Positions 1 to 11,079 of a DNA stretch of 64,000 bases are shown here, in pieces. Source of the stretch: Galaxea fascicularis. Lineage: Eukaryota > Cnidaria > Anthozoa > Scleractinia > Euphylliidae. Location of the stretch: the NCBI GenBank assembly GCA_948470475.1, contig OX419341.1, positions 5,850,353 through 5,914,352 on the forward strand, written 5' to 3'. The position numbers and the translations under genes are program-made. Each line of letters begins with the position of its first letter. Position 1 is the stretch's first letter. Under the pieces are notes generated by a model. The model had not been told where the DNA came from. It worked only from the letters and a program-made list of their open reading frames with translations, and did not search any database.

Positions 1-148
1 TGACTTCAAACGTTGGATAGCGCTATCCACCGGATAAATCAGTATCCAGCAGATAGGTAATGGGAAAGCTAACTGCATTATCCACTGGATAGATATTTAT
101 CCGGTGGATAGCGCTATTCAGCCTTTGAACAACCGGGGCCAGATGTTT
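1..148. repeat. Inverted-repeat (MITE-like) element, probably incomplete on the left
   Basis: An arm with GGATAGCGCTATCCACCGG near 14-32 is matched in reverse by ATTTATCCGGTGGATAGCGC near 95-114, with further complementary ATCCAG/CTGGAT blocks between them. The right edge carries a GAACAACCGGGGCCAG end that resembles the right end of the element at 20597-20839. A diverged relative, bounded by GGCCCCAG and CTGGGGCC, lies near 1038-1169. This reads as a non-autonomous DNA transposon; the superfamily is not determined. It lies beyond exon 4, probably in the next intron, of the minus-strand dehydrogenase gene. From 149 to 481 I see nothing else. Confidence 0.5.
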
Positions 149-481
149 AGTTGCATGGACACCCGTTAAGTACAGCAATTTGGGATTAATAATAATTCTC
201 CTGCTCTTACTCCGATTAGTTTCCTAACTGCTGCAGATCGACCACTAACACAAGAGTATAAACTTATCTTAAGCCTTAAACCCCTAAGAGTGACAAATGT
301 TCAATTTCTCTTTATAGTACCAATGCTCAATCAAACATAAAGGTTGTGAGAAAAAAGGAAGTGATCAACAAGTAACAAAAGTCTTGATTGTTTAACAAAT
401 TCCCGTCATTATTACCACAGAAAATGAATGGAGAATACACCTACTGATATTAGGATTTAAAGGATCAAACAGTTCACTTAC

Positions 482-3400
482 TTGATTAATTCATCCAACA
501 GTAGGTTTGTCAGAGCAAAATGCCCAAGATGGTTTACTCCAAATTGAAGCTCAAATCCATCTTCAGTTGTGCCATATGGGGGTAGCATTATTCCTGCATT
601 GTTGACTAGAATGTGAAGAGGAAGTCCTTTCTCCTTAAAACTCCTTGCAAAATTTCGGACAGAGTGGAGACTTCCAAGGTCAAGCTCCATAAATTCAACT
701 GTTTCAAAAATCAAATAGAAGGAAAACACAATTAATTAATGCAATAATCACATAATAATTATGTGATTATCAACAATTATAATATTTATTGTTGTTGATC
801 ATGTTGTAGTTGTGATTGGTATTTAGTTTCACTACTTAAAGAGGTAGTTTTCTTTTAGTTACAAATGCCATTGACATTTTCAATCACTGGCAAACAAAGA
901 AAGATAATTTTGTAGGCTAATGGACAATAATCTCAGCCTTGTCAGGATGCTGTTTAAGGTTTTATAATTCTCTTGGATATATCAGGCAACAGTGAGGATA
1001 TAACATTTGATGCTGATTGAAGATAATGATGATAATCAGGCCCCAGTTTCATCAAACAGATAAGGTGCTATCCAGTGGATCCAATGTGTCAATTGCAGTG
1101 CATTTTCTCTACTGGATACTGGCTTACCTGCTGGAAAGAGTTATTCACTCTTTAAATGACTGGGGCCAGGATGACAACACTGTTGATATTGATCACAATG
1201 ATGACCATAAGAATGATGAAGATTGATGAGGCTGCGTAATGATAATGATGATAATGCATGAGGGTGGAGGCGACAGGGCCGGCGAAGGAAGTGATCAACG
1301 CAGATGATGATGGTGATGATGATGGCAATGGTGTTAATCAATGTGATGAAGATGATTGGTAAGGACTGATGCTAATGAGGCAATGGTTGTATTGGTGAAG
1401 GAGAGGATGGCAATCATGATGATTGATGGGAAATATGATGATGACAATGATGGTGATGATTATAATGACAATGGCAATAATGAAGTTGATGATGAAGTCG
1501 TTGATCACTACAATGATGGTGATGATGACAGTACTGATGATAATGACAATAATGATAATGATGATTATGATGATGAATCTGATGGTTATGATAATGATGA
1601 TCATGACAACAAAATTGGTGATGACAACAACACCAACGACATATTCTTTAAGAAAATGCTAGCAAAAGAAGCTCTGTACTGTAGGTGGAACAAAGTCATT
1701 CAACAAATTTTAGCACACAGAAGCATTTACCTTTTGCACCAGGCAGCTCTTCCTTAAGTTCTTTGATGGCTATGCCTGCTGCATTTCTATCCCTGCAGGC
1801 TTGATTAAAAGATCATACAATTGATGCATACAATGTGAAAACTAAGAAACGTAAACAATATAGGAGTTAACAAAGTAACAAAACTTCAATTCCATATTGT
1901 GGTTCCAGAAAATATCAACATTACCCCCCCCCCCCCCACCCCTCACTCCCCAAGGAAGGTTTTCTGGTTTGTAACCCCACCCCTCTGAAATTCCAATTTA
2001 CACTGTAGTGCCATACTTTCTTTAAAAACTTCAGTTTTTGCCACCCCTCTCATCCTCTCCTCCTTAGAATTTCCACTGACCTTCTGTGAGGGAGCCGGGT
2101 GTGGATTATTCTCTAGAACTGCACAATACCCAAGAAAGTTCAATCAGTTTTACAGATAGAGGTGACTAGAAGTCTGTCATTCGTTGTTAGCACTGTCCTA
2201 CACATTAAAATAACTGAGACACTGTGATTACATGGTTCATACAGGTGAAAAGAGCTTTTATTCAAGGACTTTTCCAGGACTTTATCACAAAATTCAAGGA
2301 GTCCATCTGATCACAGCATTTGCATAATGCCTTTTTCCTGTCACCTTTGAATGCAGTCACCCAAGCTTCGTAGAGGGAATTACGTTCCCAGTGAGGGAGG
2401 TGGGTATGGATTATTTTCTAGAACTGCACAATACCCAAGAAAGTTCAATCAGTTTTACAGATAGAGGTGACTAGAAGTCTGTCATTCTTTGTTAGTACTG
2501 TCCTACATATTAAAATAACTGAGACACTGTGATTACATGGTTCATACAGGTGAAAAGAGCTTTTATTCAAGGACTTTTCCAGGACTTTTCCAGGACTTTA
2601 TCACAAAGTTCAAGGAGTCCATCCGATCACAGCATTTGCATAATGCCTTTTTCCTGCCACCTTTGAACGCAGTCACCCAACCTTCGTAGAGGGAATTACG
2701 TTCCCAGTGCCGATTAAATATGTGCAGTTTCTTCTTTGACCTTTTGAATTCATTTGATAAAAAAAAATGAAGAGCGCCAAAGTTGAATAAATTTCACGCT
2801 TCGAGTGATGTGTCAAGCTACATTTCCCTTGTGGTTTTGTTTGCTTGGAGGGGGACTTCACAACACACTTGGGAAACCCTATTGGAAGGCGCGGTTACTT
2901 AGATCTTTTGAATAAGAAACGCCGAATTGCCCTGATATAAAAGCCTTGTTTTTTTTAGACTTCAAAAGCGTTTCTCGGGTGATGTGATACAATCTTTTTC
3001 ATCTTTTGATGTGAAAAATGAACTTATTTTGCTTTAGTCTAAAGTATTCAAGGACTTCTTCATAACATTCAAGCACTGCACCTACAAATTCAAGGAGTTT
3101 TCAAGGACAAAATCATTTTCAAGGAGTTTTCCAGGCCCGTGCGAACCATGGATTAACTCACTGAACACCACTGTGAAAAATCTTAACTCAAATTAGAACC
3201 ATAAATTTTTCAAAAACATACAATTGCTGATTTGCATGTGACGTCACGGCAGCTATGTTGGTGGTCAAGAATAATAACTTGTCTCTCCGCTGGGAACTAA
3301 ACTTTATTTTTATGCAAATTTTTACAACAAAATATGGTTGAAATCCCAGATGTGTTCACATTTTCCCTTTGTAGAATGCATTGAGAAATACACTACAGTG

Positions 3401-4449
3401 ACAATAATTTATTAACATACCCATTATAACTGTCATGTGCACCTTGCAGAATCCTTTCACTGTCTCTAGACCAATACCCTTGTTTCCTCCTGTTACTATG
3501 GCAACTTGACCTTTACAATCAGGAAGCTCTGTAGACAGGAGTTCAAAGAATATGGTATGTATATTGTTGGCCTAGCTGTTGCATTGCAAGTGCAATATGA
3601 GTGGGAAAACATGCTGCATAAAAGAGGCCATTTTTTGCTGACTGGTTACCATGGAGACCAGTCAGATAGCAACCTCACCAGCATTTAAAATGAAAGTCAA
3701 TTGGATGGTGTATGATGGTCAATGATCAGTCCAAAGCCAACCAAGCAACTATTCTAAGAGTGGTGGCCAAATAAGAGTTCAAATCAACTGAGATGTATCA
3801 AGGGAAGCTGCATTACTTTTCAAGTTGTAATGATTTCTGATTGTCAAACTGCACTCCCCTAAAGGCTCTTGTAATTTATTTGGAGAACTTTCAATTTTAA
3901 TAATGAATTGTACTCGAGGACGGGCGATTTTCTAAACAAATTTTGCAAAATAGGTCATATTCGTATTCTCAGTATTGAACTGGATCTAGCATGAAGTGGA
4001 GGCTCTTGCGGGGGAATACATTTACATATGAAAAGAATCCCCCGCAAGAGCCTCCACTTCATGCTAGATCCAGTTCAATACCAAGAATACGAATATGGCC
4101 TATTGAACTTAACACGATATAATAATTTTTTGTTATTTGCTCTGCATAAATTTAATATGGTTGGATTGTCTTGTTTTCAAAATGAACACGCCATAACAAA
4201 TACATATGTATCTTCAGTTGCAAACCACACTTATCACTGCAAGTCTAGATCAGTGAGCATAATTCTCTGATTTGTCCTTATATTTTCATCTCTATTTTTT
4301 TATGGCGTGAGTCGACAGAAACCAGAAGGCACAAAACCAGAAACCAAACCAGAGATCACCTTACCCTCCAAGAAATTGTGCTTAGCAAGAACTTGTTTCA
4401 AAAGGACTTTAGCGCCGTTCACGTAGTTCACAAGAACAGCTGTTGCCAT
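482..4449 (-). CDS. DHRSX-like short-chain dehydrogenase/reductase, 5' part only
   Basis: This is a classical SDR oxidoreductase using NAD(P)H. Coding exons on the minus strand are 4449-4365, 3528-3421, 1799-1731 and 698-482; all junctions are GT-AG and keep frame (phases 1, 1, 1, 2). The chosen start has an upstream neighbour gene only 330 bp away. The predicted protein begins [12 protein letters not shown] and shows the Rossmann motif TGGNKGIG at about residue 43, ACRDR after beta-2 (suggesting NADP preference), the NNAG motif and a NHLGHF segment. The stretch [10 protein letters not shown] and the LTNLLLDEL end fit DHRSX best, which in mammals acts in dolichol/polyprenol metabolism in the ER; WWOX- and retinol-dehydrogenase-type SDRs are the alternatives. 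The catalytic YxxxK half lies off the window to the left, so substrate cannot be judged. Introns carry a trinucleotide repeat, a 305-bp tandem duplication and a foldback element. Confidence 0.85.
1188..1640. repeat. Imperfect GAT/ATG trinucleotide-rich tract
   Basis: About 450 bp of degenerate GAT, GAC, AAT and ATG triplets in intron 3 of the dehydrogenase gene. It gives long open frames on both strands made almost only of Asp/Asn, Met or Ile. These are an effect of the repeat rather than genes. Confidence 0.85.
1925..1937. repeat. Poly-C tract
   Basis: A near-uninterrupted run of about 13 cytosines in intron 3 of the dehydrogenase gene, followed by C-rich sequence. Confidence 0.8.
2086..2706. 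repeat. Tandem duplication, two copies of about 305 bp
   Basis: Copy 1 (2086-2390) and copy 2 (2391-2706) agree over almost their whole length, from GATTATT(C/T)TCTAGAACTGC through GTAGAGGGAATTACG. Copy 2 has a small internal repeat of the TTTTCCAGGAC phrase and scattered substitutions. Further CAAGGAGTTTTC-type phrases continue to about 3136, so the unit may be part of a larger transposon. It lies in intron 2 of the dehydrogenase gene (1800-3420). Confidence 0.8.
3952..4101. mobile_element. Foldback element with long near-perfect inverted arms
   Basis: The arm at 3952-4016 (starting AGGTCATATTCGTATTC) is the reverse complement of 4036-4101 (ending GAATACGAATATGGCCT) with only a few mismatches, leaving a loop of about 20 bp. 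It sits in intron 1 of the minus-strand dehydrogenase gene, about 350 bp downstream of that gene's start codon. The structure fits a foldback MITE. I could not identify a target-site duplication. Confidence 0.75.
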
Positions 4450-4781
4450 GTTGAGTAAAGCTTGTGCAATTAGATATAACCGGTGGAAACCACCAAAGCT
4501 TCTCTTGAAAAAACTTTACTGGTTCCCAGACTTCTTTCTTTGGTTGTTGTTATCCCTGGTTCCCAGGCTTTGACGTTTGGATCAAATTATGTTTGAGCAA
4601 TTCTGTTTGAGCAATATTTAACCTGTGAAAATCCCAGCTTTCCTCGATCTAAACTGTTTTCCCGGACAGGACAAGTCACCAACTTGTTGCACAATAGAAT
4701 GACGATATTTTGTACGTTCATGCCACATAGTTCTTTCTTTTGCTGGTTATCAAGGTATTTGTGGGGAACTCCGTTTGCACA
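4450..4781. promoter_or_regulatory. Head-to-head intergenic region, probable shared bidirectional promoter
   Basis: Only 332 bp separate the start codon of the minus-strand dehydrogenase (4449) from the preferred start of the plus-strand transporter (4782), so both promoters must lie here unless one gene has an upstream non-coding exon. A near-repeat CTGGTTCCCAG(A/G)CTT occurs at about 4520 and 4555. No TATA box is evident. The promoter role is inferred from gene arrangement, not from recognised factor sites. Confidence 0.55.
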
Positions 4782-7700
4782 ATGCCGCTTATCGTCAAGG
4801 TAAACCCGGACCACATAGCGGCGAATTATCCCGACATAAAATCGCCCGACGACCTGTTTTCGCCTCGTCCGGTAGAGACAGAGCTTAATGAACAATCGCC
4901 ATTACTGAGAGAGGAAATCAAAGCCAAGCATCGCGAATTTAGGAAGGCGGTTTCAAGAAAAATACGCCGAAGCCTGAAGATGAAACGTGTTCCCGTGCTG
5001 ATGTTGATTTTGATCGAGGTGTTTGAACGGTTTGCGTACTACGGAATCCTCATCAACTTTGTTTTGTTTCTCAACAAGTGCTGTGGATGGCCCATGTTTG
5101 TTTCCGTAGCGAGTGTTATGTCATTTTCTTGCGTTTCTTGGTTGATGTGCGCTCTAGCGGGTATCATGGCCGATTCTCGCTTTGGAAGATACAATACTAT
5201 TGTCAGTGGCTTCCTGGTATATTTCATTGGTACCGTGATTCTTGTAGTGGTTGCCTTTTTGATGGGACGCTTTTACTTTCGGACAGGAGAAGCTGTTACT
5301 GTAATTGACCAGCCCTGGATGTTGGTAATTCTTCTCGTCAGTTTACTGTTGGTTTCTGCAGGGGAGGGTGCTGTGAAGGCCAATCTATCCACATTTGGGG
5401 GGGACCAACTAAAAAGGGATGCTCCTTGTCCAGATTCCAAGACCCTGTTTAACTGGTTTTACTGGATGTCTAATGTCATTTCGCTGCTATGTCTAGCTGG
5501 AGTTACTTACTTACAACAAATGAGATGGCGTTTTGCATTTACAGTTGGGTTTGCAATTCCTGCATTTTCACTGACATTAGCATTTGTGTCATTTCTTTGC
5601 TGCCAAAAGTACTTTACTGTTAGGAGACCACATGGTACAGGATTGAGAAACATGTGGTTAATATTGCACCAAGCATGGTCTAGAAGAAATGCTGTTAAAG
5701 TGGAAGCAAGGTGGATGACAAATTAAGGCTCGTTTACAAAATTAATGATATCACTTTATATGGATAATAGTCCAGGCAAGACGTGCCTATATTTGTTTAT
5801 TTTATTATTATTGCGGGCCCAAGAGAGGCCCGCAACCCTAATCTTGACAGTGATCAGCGGATTGCGTATTACACGTGCGCGCCATGTTTATAACAGGGAT
5901 GCTGAAACCGGAAATTGAAATTTTGTTCTGCAACTAAGAACGATCAGAATGCGTAAAATGTGTCAATTATAACAGTTTGTCACATGGGATCAAAAAAATC
6001 GCAGAATTATTACCTCAGAGCTAAACCTTGAATGAGAACATTAATTCCAAGCTTTCCTTACTTGATTTAGACGAAAAAATGACCTCGGCGAGGTAGAAAA
6101 GAGAACGAAAGAAAAAACAGAACAGACAGCATATATTAAAACAACGCGTGAATTATTCGGTGTTCGAAATGGAAGCGAAAATAAAGCTTGCTTCTGGATA
6201 ATTTCAGCCTTAAAAGCTAGCAAATGGTCCAAATTACTTTCTGTATCCTTACAATTTCCTGTCTTGCATCTCTGAAAGATTTTGCCTCAATTTTGAGCAA
6301 ATAAACATTCCTCCGCGACCGGCGCCTTCTTCCTTCCTTGATCGAATATTTAATTAGCTAACTAGTGAGAATCGAAAGTAACGCCAATTTTCTGTCACGC
6401 TTTCAAAGCAAGGTACGCATTACCATCTTCTCTATTGCCAACATCTAAACAAAAGCTCTCCAAGTGCATTCAGGCCCGCACTTTCTAACCTGTGGTTACT
6501 ACTAGTTATTATTATTATTATTTATGGGCAAAATATGCTACTGTGGTAGCCAGTTTCATACTGGTTATGAATATGTGAATTGGGCTGATTGCATTTACAC
6601 ATATCTACAGTAGTATAATTACATTGTAGTTCAAGTTTCTCCTTGGTTTAAATTTTATTTTCCCTTGATTCTGGGCATGGTAATGTATCATGATGACTTT
6701 GAAACAAAGAAATACAGAAAGATTTCCAGACAGCCCCATAATTGTACATGCATCGCTGTTATACAGGCTTGTTTAAAAAATGAATAGAGTTAGAGTCACA
6801 AAATGCATTGTATCGGGCTGTTGGAAATCTTGCCAAAAATATTTAAAACAAGGATAAAATGTAACCACAACATATACTTGACCACTTGTCTGCATCTTGA
6901 CTGTGATCGTTATACGTGACCAAGGGGAATTGGAAGGTGCTTATTAAAGACTGGTCAAGTCACATCCAACAGGGTGAGCAATATCACTGGGTAACCATGA
7001 CAATCCTGTAAGTGGTAACCATTCGGCACCATCGCTTCTACCAGTTGAAGTAAATTCTTACCTTATGCTTACCTTAATGGAGGGATAGATTGGGAGGGAA
7101 GCCTTTGACAGCAATGTAAATGTTGCAGTTAAAAATTAAATTCAGCTAAAAAATTTTTAACAGGTTGAAAAAACCCTAATTTTCAATAATAATTTATTAG
7201 GCCTTGGAGACAAAGGGATTTGAGTGTCAGCCCAGGTTAAAAAAAATTTACCTGAATTTAATTTTGGTCTCAGACCTTTGCCATGTAATCAAGCTGTACA
7301 TTCATTGAATTCTCCCTGTGGAATCATCAGATTGCCCCACATCATGAAGGGACACTGTTGGCTAGCAAATAAGTCTTGAGTTTAACTTAAAGTGACTTCT
7401 CATTCCCCAAGTGGGGCATTGATCTTTTTAAAACATACCTACATGTATCCCAACACAATCTACATGTAGCCTTGTATGCATTATTGGCAATTTTGTTTTA
7501 ATAGTGACCATGACATTCATTTTCAGGGAACTTTTCCCAAAAAGCCATCTGGCGAGTGTATCATTCTCATCAGATGGAGACTGGCTTGACAAAGCCTTGG
7601 TCAGTTATGGTGGAACGTTTTTAGAAGCTGAAGTTAATGAGGTCCGGTCCATGCGTAAGGTTCTGGTGTTTTCTGTTCTCCTTATTCCTTACTGGATGAT

Positions 7701-10700
7701 TTATACTCAGGTTAGTATTATCCTACAACTACCAGTAACTAAGAGCACTTAATTAAGGTTACTTAAAAATAAGATCCTTTGGTGCATATCCTTACCCTTA
7801 GGTTAATACGTGTACCTCTTTCCTCCTCAGAGGTTTTTCTCCTCATAAGTTACTTTTTAAATCTCTCAGTTAGTAGTCACATGCTGTGATTGGTCAATTT
7901 AGCGGGCCATACTTCACTGTACGGCCCGCTAAATTTGAAAGTTTCCTTTTCCTTGCACCTGATTAATCTCAGAGATATAATAAATATCTTACTAACCTCC
8001 TTTTCTCAGTCTGTACTGTAAGTTACCGATCCTCGTTTTTATCCTGTTGATTTATGGCCCGCGCGCTTTGCGCTTGGTTAGTAAGAGGTATGTATGCGCT
8101 GGAAAAAACAAGGGACTGCTGAAAGACCCATTTTGGGAGAACGTTGTTGGGTCACCCCACAAGCCTGCGTAGCAAGTGTTACAGTGGGGTAATTCAGTGC
8201 TCAACGGCAGATTTCCGAATTTTGGTTGCCCTGGAAATAGGCGAGCACAAAAATAAGAAACGAACAGGGAGCGGAGGAGGGATGCCCCGTGTCTTATGTT
8301 TGCTCTGTCCCGATTTTTCACATATCCAGAATTCGGAAATTGGCTTTTGAGTACTAAAAACCCCATGGAAACGCTAGCTACACAGGCTACAACCCCCAGT
8401 AATTTAGACATTCTTCTCACATGTAGGTTGCACTCACCATTACAATCTATTGTAAGAAAGTGGCATTTTATTGATAGAAGTATTCAAGCCTCGATAATCC
8501 CATGGAATAATGCCAGTGGGAACTGTTAAACAGTCTACATGTGCCTAACCCTGGCTGTCACCACCCCTAGTGCTGGCCTGTTCTATTCAGCAAATGGGGC
8601 TGACCTCGTTGGGTCTTTGAGTCCGTACGTTAGTCCCTCATTTGGTGTTGCTGTCATGTACACCAAATGGAAGCTACTATAATCAGAATAATCAAGTAGA
8701 GTTTTGTCAACTTAGAAACCAGTGAAATGTGGACCCTTCTTTCCCCAGAAGGTTGGAGCTGCTTTTGTGACAAAAAAGAACAAACAAACGAAACCAAGAA
8801 GCAAACAAAAGAAAACAAAACAGAACAAAAATAATAAAAAACAGATTCAAGTAACAAAACATGCAAGTGGATGTCCCAAGAGCTCTTGTTATAGTACTGG
8901 GAAGGGAATGGCTTACATGTATCTATGTTGTAGTTCAAATTTATCTTTGGTTTAAAAATTTTCAAACCAGTTTAATTTTTGTTTTCCTTTTTCTCAGATT
9001 ATGGTAATGACTTTGAGACAAAGGGAAATCATAATTAAAGTGGTTTGAAAATTTTTAAACCAAAGAAAAATTTGAACCACAACATCTACAAGTATGTGGC
9101 TCATAAACAGTTATTATGACTTGAGGTTTTAATAAATAATGTACTTTTAGCTTTACAGCACATTCATCCTGCAAGGATTGCACCTGAAAGCAGATTATGG
9201 AGGTATCATCTTTCCTGCTGCTTGGCCCAGTCTCTTTGAGATTGTTATTCTGTTGATCTTAGTTCCTGTAATGGAGAGAGGTGTTTACCCGGGCCTTGCC
9301 AAGTGCGGTGTCACTGTGCCCATGCTATGGAAGGTTGTGATAGGGATGTTGTTGGCAGCTGGATCAGCGGTAATGGGTAAGTGCAGTGTACAGCAGTTTG
9401 CGCTGTTGTTTGTTTGTTTAATTAGTGTTTATTAATCATTTCAGTAATTTCTTGGTGCTGTGGTCTTCTTGAGCCAAGTCATGCAAAAAATTCCCAGCAA
9501 ACATGTTAACTTTGCATCAGAAACAAAGAATGGTTTCTGTAAAAACAAGAAATGCTTGTTGTTTATATCAAGGCATTTGAATGTTTACAAGCGTGAGTTT
9601 CATAAAGGTAATTAGGGGGTAAATGCTTCCCGAGCAAGTCAACATTACCACAAGATAAAGTACGTTGTATGTTTCAGCTCTACTCGCAATGATTATTGGA
9701 GTTGTGCTGTAATTACCCACAGGTCTCACCCGCTCCGTTTTCTCTCTACTGCACCTTCTATGAGTAATTTCCATGTTGCAAGGTACCAACAAAATCATTA
9801 TTGCTGACCAATTTACAAATTATCAACTCTGAAGCTACAGTTGACTGCTTACTGAGCTGCATACATCTGCTCTTTCAATCTGCTTTTCTCTTTAGCTGGT
9901 CATGTTGAAAGAGAAATGACAAGCAGTTTTTCTGATGCTGGCTCTGTGAACCACACTACCAGTGGCGAGACGTACCCTGTAGTTAGAGACTACTCCATTT
10001 GGTGGCAGATTCCCCAGTACACACTTATGGGCATGAGTGAAGTATTTACAAGTATTCCAGGTATTTGGGAATTCCTACATGTACTTGTAAATGTAAATGT
10101 AGAGAGTGCATAATTTTAGTGGGGCTGGCACATCTTTCAGAAATTGTGGCTGAAGTGATGATGTTGTGATTCAATTTTTTCAATTTTTGGTTCTTGTTTT
10201 TTTAAACTGGTTTACCTTTTTTAAACAGGTTTATTATTAATTTTTTTATCAATTTAGTTCATTTTCAAAACATAGTTCTTTTTTTCCCAACGTGACTACT
10301 ATTGTAAAATCAGTCACTGAGAACTGAAAAAGAACAAGAACGAGAAGAATGTTAGAACATCAAGAAGAAAATGAATGTAATGAACGAAGGAATGAACGAA
10401 CGAACAAACAAACGAATGCTCTTTTTATGCTATTAAAGTGGATGGGATTCAGTAGATGCAAGTCCAAGTACAGCTGCATTAATTAAAATATTATTGTTAG
10501 CTTTTTTATTGGAGGTTTGGACAGTTAAAGGTTTATGCTGTAAGTGACAGGTTGCCAGAAGAATTTGTTTTGTGTTTTATATCTCTGATAATTGAACTCA
10601 CAAATTATGTAACTACAACAATCAGGATATTCAATAACTGTGTTGAGTTTTCTCTTTTCCTTTTTTTTTTCTCCTAAGGTCTTCAGATGGTGCTTTCCAT

Positions 10701-11079
10701 GTGTCCTTCCACTCCTCAAAGCGTAACCTCAGCAGTCTACAACCTCATGATAAGTATTGGAAGCCTGCTCAGCCTTGGCATTTTGGCACTCACTGCCTAT
10801 CAATGGGGCTGGTATCCCAGAGCTGGAGATGCAGTAAGGGGTGCTTATCTGGGCAATGAAAAAGTTGCTTACTATTACTGGCTTCTGGCTGGTGTGATGG
10901 TTGTCACAGCATTTTTGACAATGATTATTGGCGGCAACTATGACACCGGGCTAAACAGAGATAAATTTAGGCATCAGCCACTGGTGAATGAGGAACCTTT
11001 GCATTATGAGCAGCTCGCACCAGCAGAGTCTGTCAGTAGAACTGGTGTTCAGACAAGGGACTTTGTAGAGCTTAGCTGA
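4782..11079 (+). CDS. SLC15A3/SLC15A4-like proton-coupled peptide/histidine transporter
   Basis: This is a POT/PTR2-family symporter; vertebrate SLC15A4 exports histidine and bacterial muramyl peptides from endolysosomes and scaffolds innate-immune signalling. Exons are 4782-5710, 7527-7710, 9151-9376, 9896-10060 and 10679-11079. They sum to 1905 nt, giving 634 residues, with every GT-AG junction in frame. The proton-coupling motif EVFERFAYYG lies near residue 91, and FNWFYW, typical of the family, near residue 221. LQGLHLKADYG and WWQIPQYTLMGMSEVF match the second half of PHT1-type transporters. About 12 hydrophobic segments are present. The N-terminal tail carries EQSPLL, an acidic dileucine signal of the lysosomal sorting type. 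An in-frame ATG at 4740 would add 14 residues; the second ATG is preferred because the dileucine tail then sits at the usual distance, but this is not certain. Introns hold several MITEs. Confidence 0.93.
5811..5835. repeat. Short GC-rich hairpin at the edge of a probable MITE
   Basis: TTGCGGGCC and GGCCCGCAA form a perfect 9-bp stem around a short loop in transporter intron 1, just after a TTATTATTA stretch. A related CAGGCCCGC block and another TTATTATTATT stretch occur at 6472-6525, so roughly 5800-6525 may be one non-autonomous element. That extent is uncertain. Confidence 0.4.
6600..6885. mobile_element. MITE of the TGTTGTGGTT family, interrupted by a second MITE
   Basis: The outer element has ATTGTAGTTCAAGTTTCTCC on the left and ACCACAACATATAC on the right. 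These are the same inverted ends and central GACTTTGAAACAAAG block found at about 8918-9091 and 22443-22583. Between them, 6719-6836 is a distinct short element with ends AGATTTCCAGACAGCCC and GGGCTGTTGGAAATCT, which are inverted copies of each other. It lies in transporter intron 1. Confidence 0.6.
7170..7280. repeat. Short AT-rich inverted repeat
   Basis: Partial complementarity links an AGGTTGAAAAAACCCTAATT-type block with a downstream AGGTTAAAAAAAATTTACC block around a GAGACAAAGGG motif. This suggests a degraded relative of the neighbouring MITE family in transporter intron 1. Weakly supported. Confidence 0.25.
7899..7936. repeat. Near-perfect hairpin
   Basis: ATTTAGCGGGCCATAC and GTACGGCCCGCTAAAT form a 16-bp stem with one mismatch around a TTCACT loop in transporter intron 2. 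It is probably the tip of a foldback element. Confidence 0.65.
8158..8393. mobile_element. Probable MITE with AGCCTGCGTAG ends
   Basis: AAGCCTGCGTAGCAAGTGTT at 8161-8180 is inverted as ACGCTAGCTACACAGGCT at 8371-8388. The interior GC content is higher than in surrounding intron sequence. Open frames here lie inside the element and are not coding. Transporter intron 2. Confidence 0.5.
8918..9091. mobile_element. MITE, TGTTGTGGTT family, second copy
   Basis: Inverted arms of about 50 bp run from TATGTTGTAGTTCAAAT at the left to ATTTGAACCACAACAT at the right. They include the complementary TTTAAAAATTTTCAAACCA / TGGTTTGAAAATTTTTAAA segments. The centre has the family's GACTTTGAGACAAAGGG block. 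It ends about 60 bp before exon 3 of the transporter. Confidence 0.7.

Noticed and set aside
1338..1757. Open frames on both strands rich in Asp/Asn, Met or Ile
   Set aside because: They are translations of a degenerate trinucleotide repeat; the same tract is open in several frames and encodes no domain.
8052..8420. 122-codon minus-strand frame
   Set aside because: It lies inside an inverted-repeat element in a transporter intron; no domain recognised.
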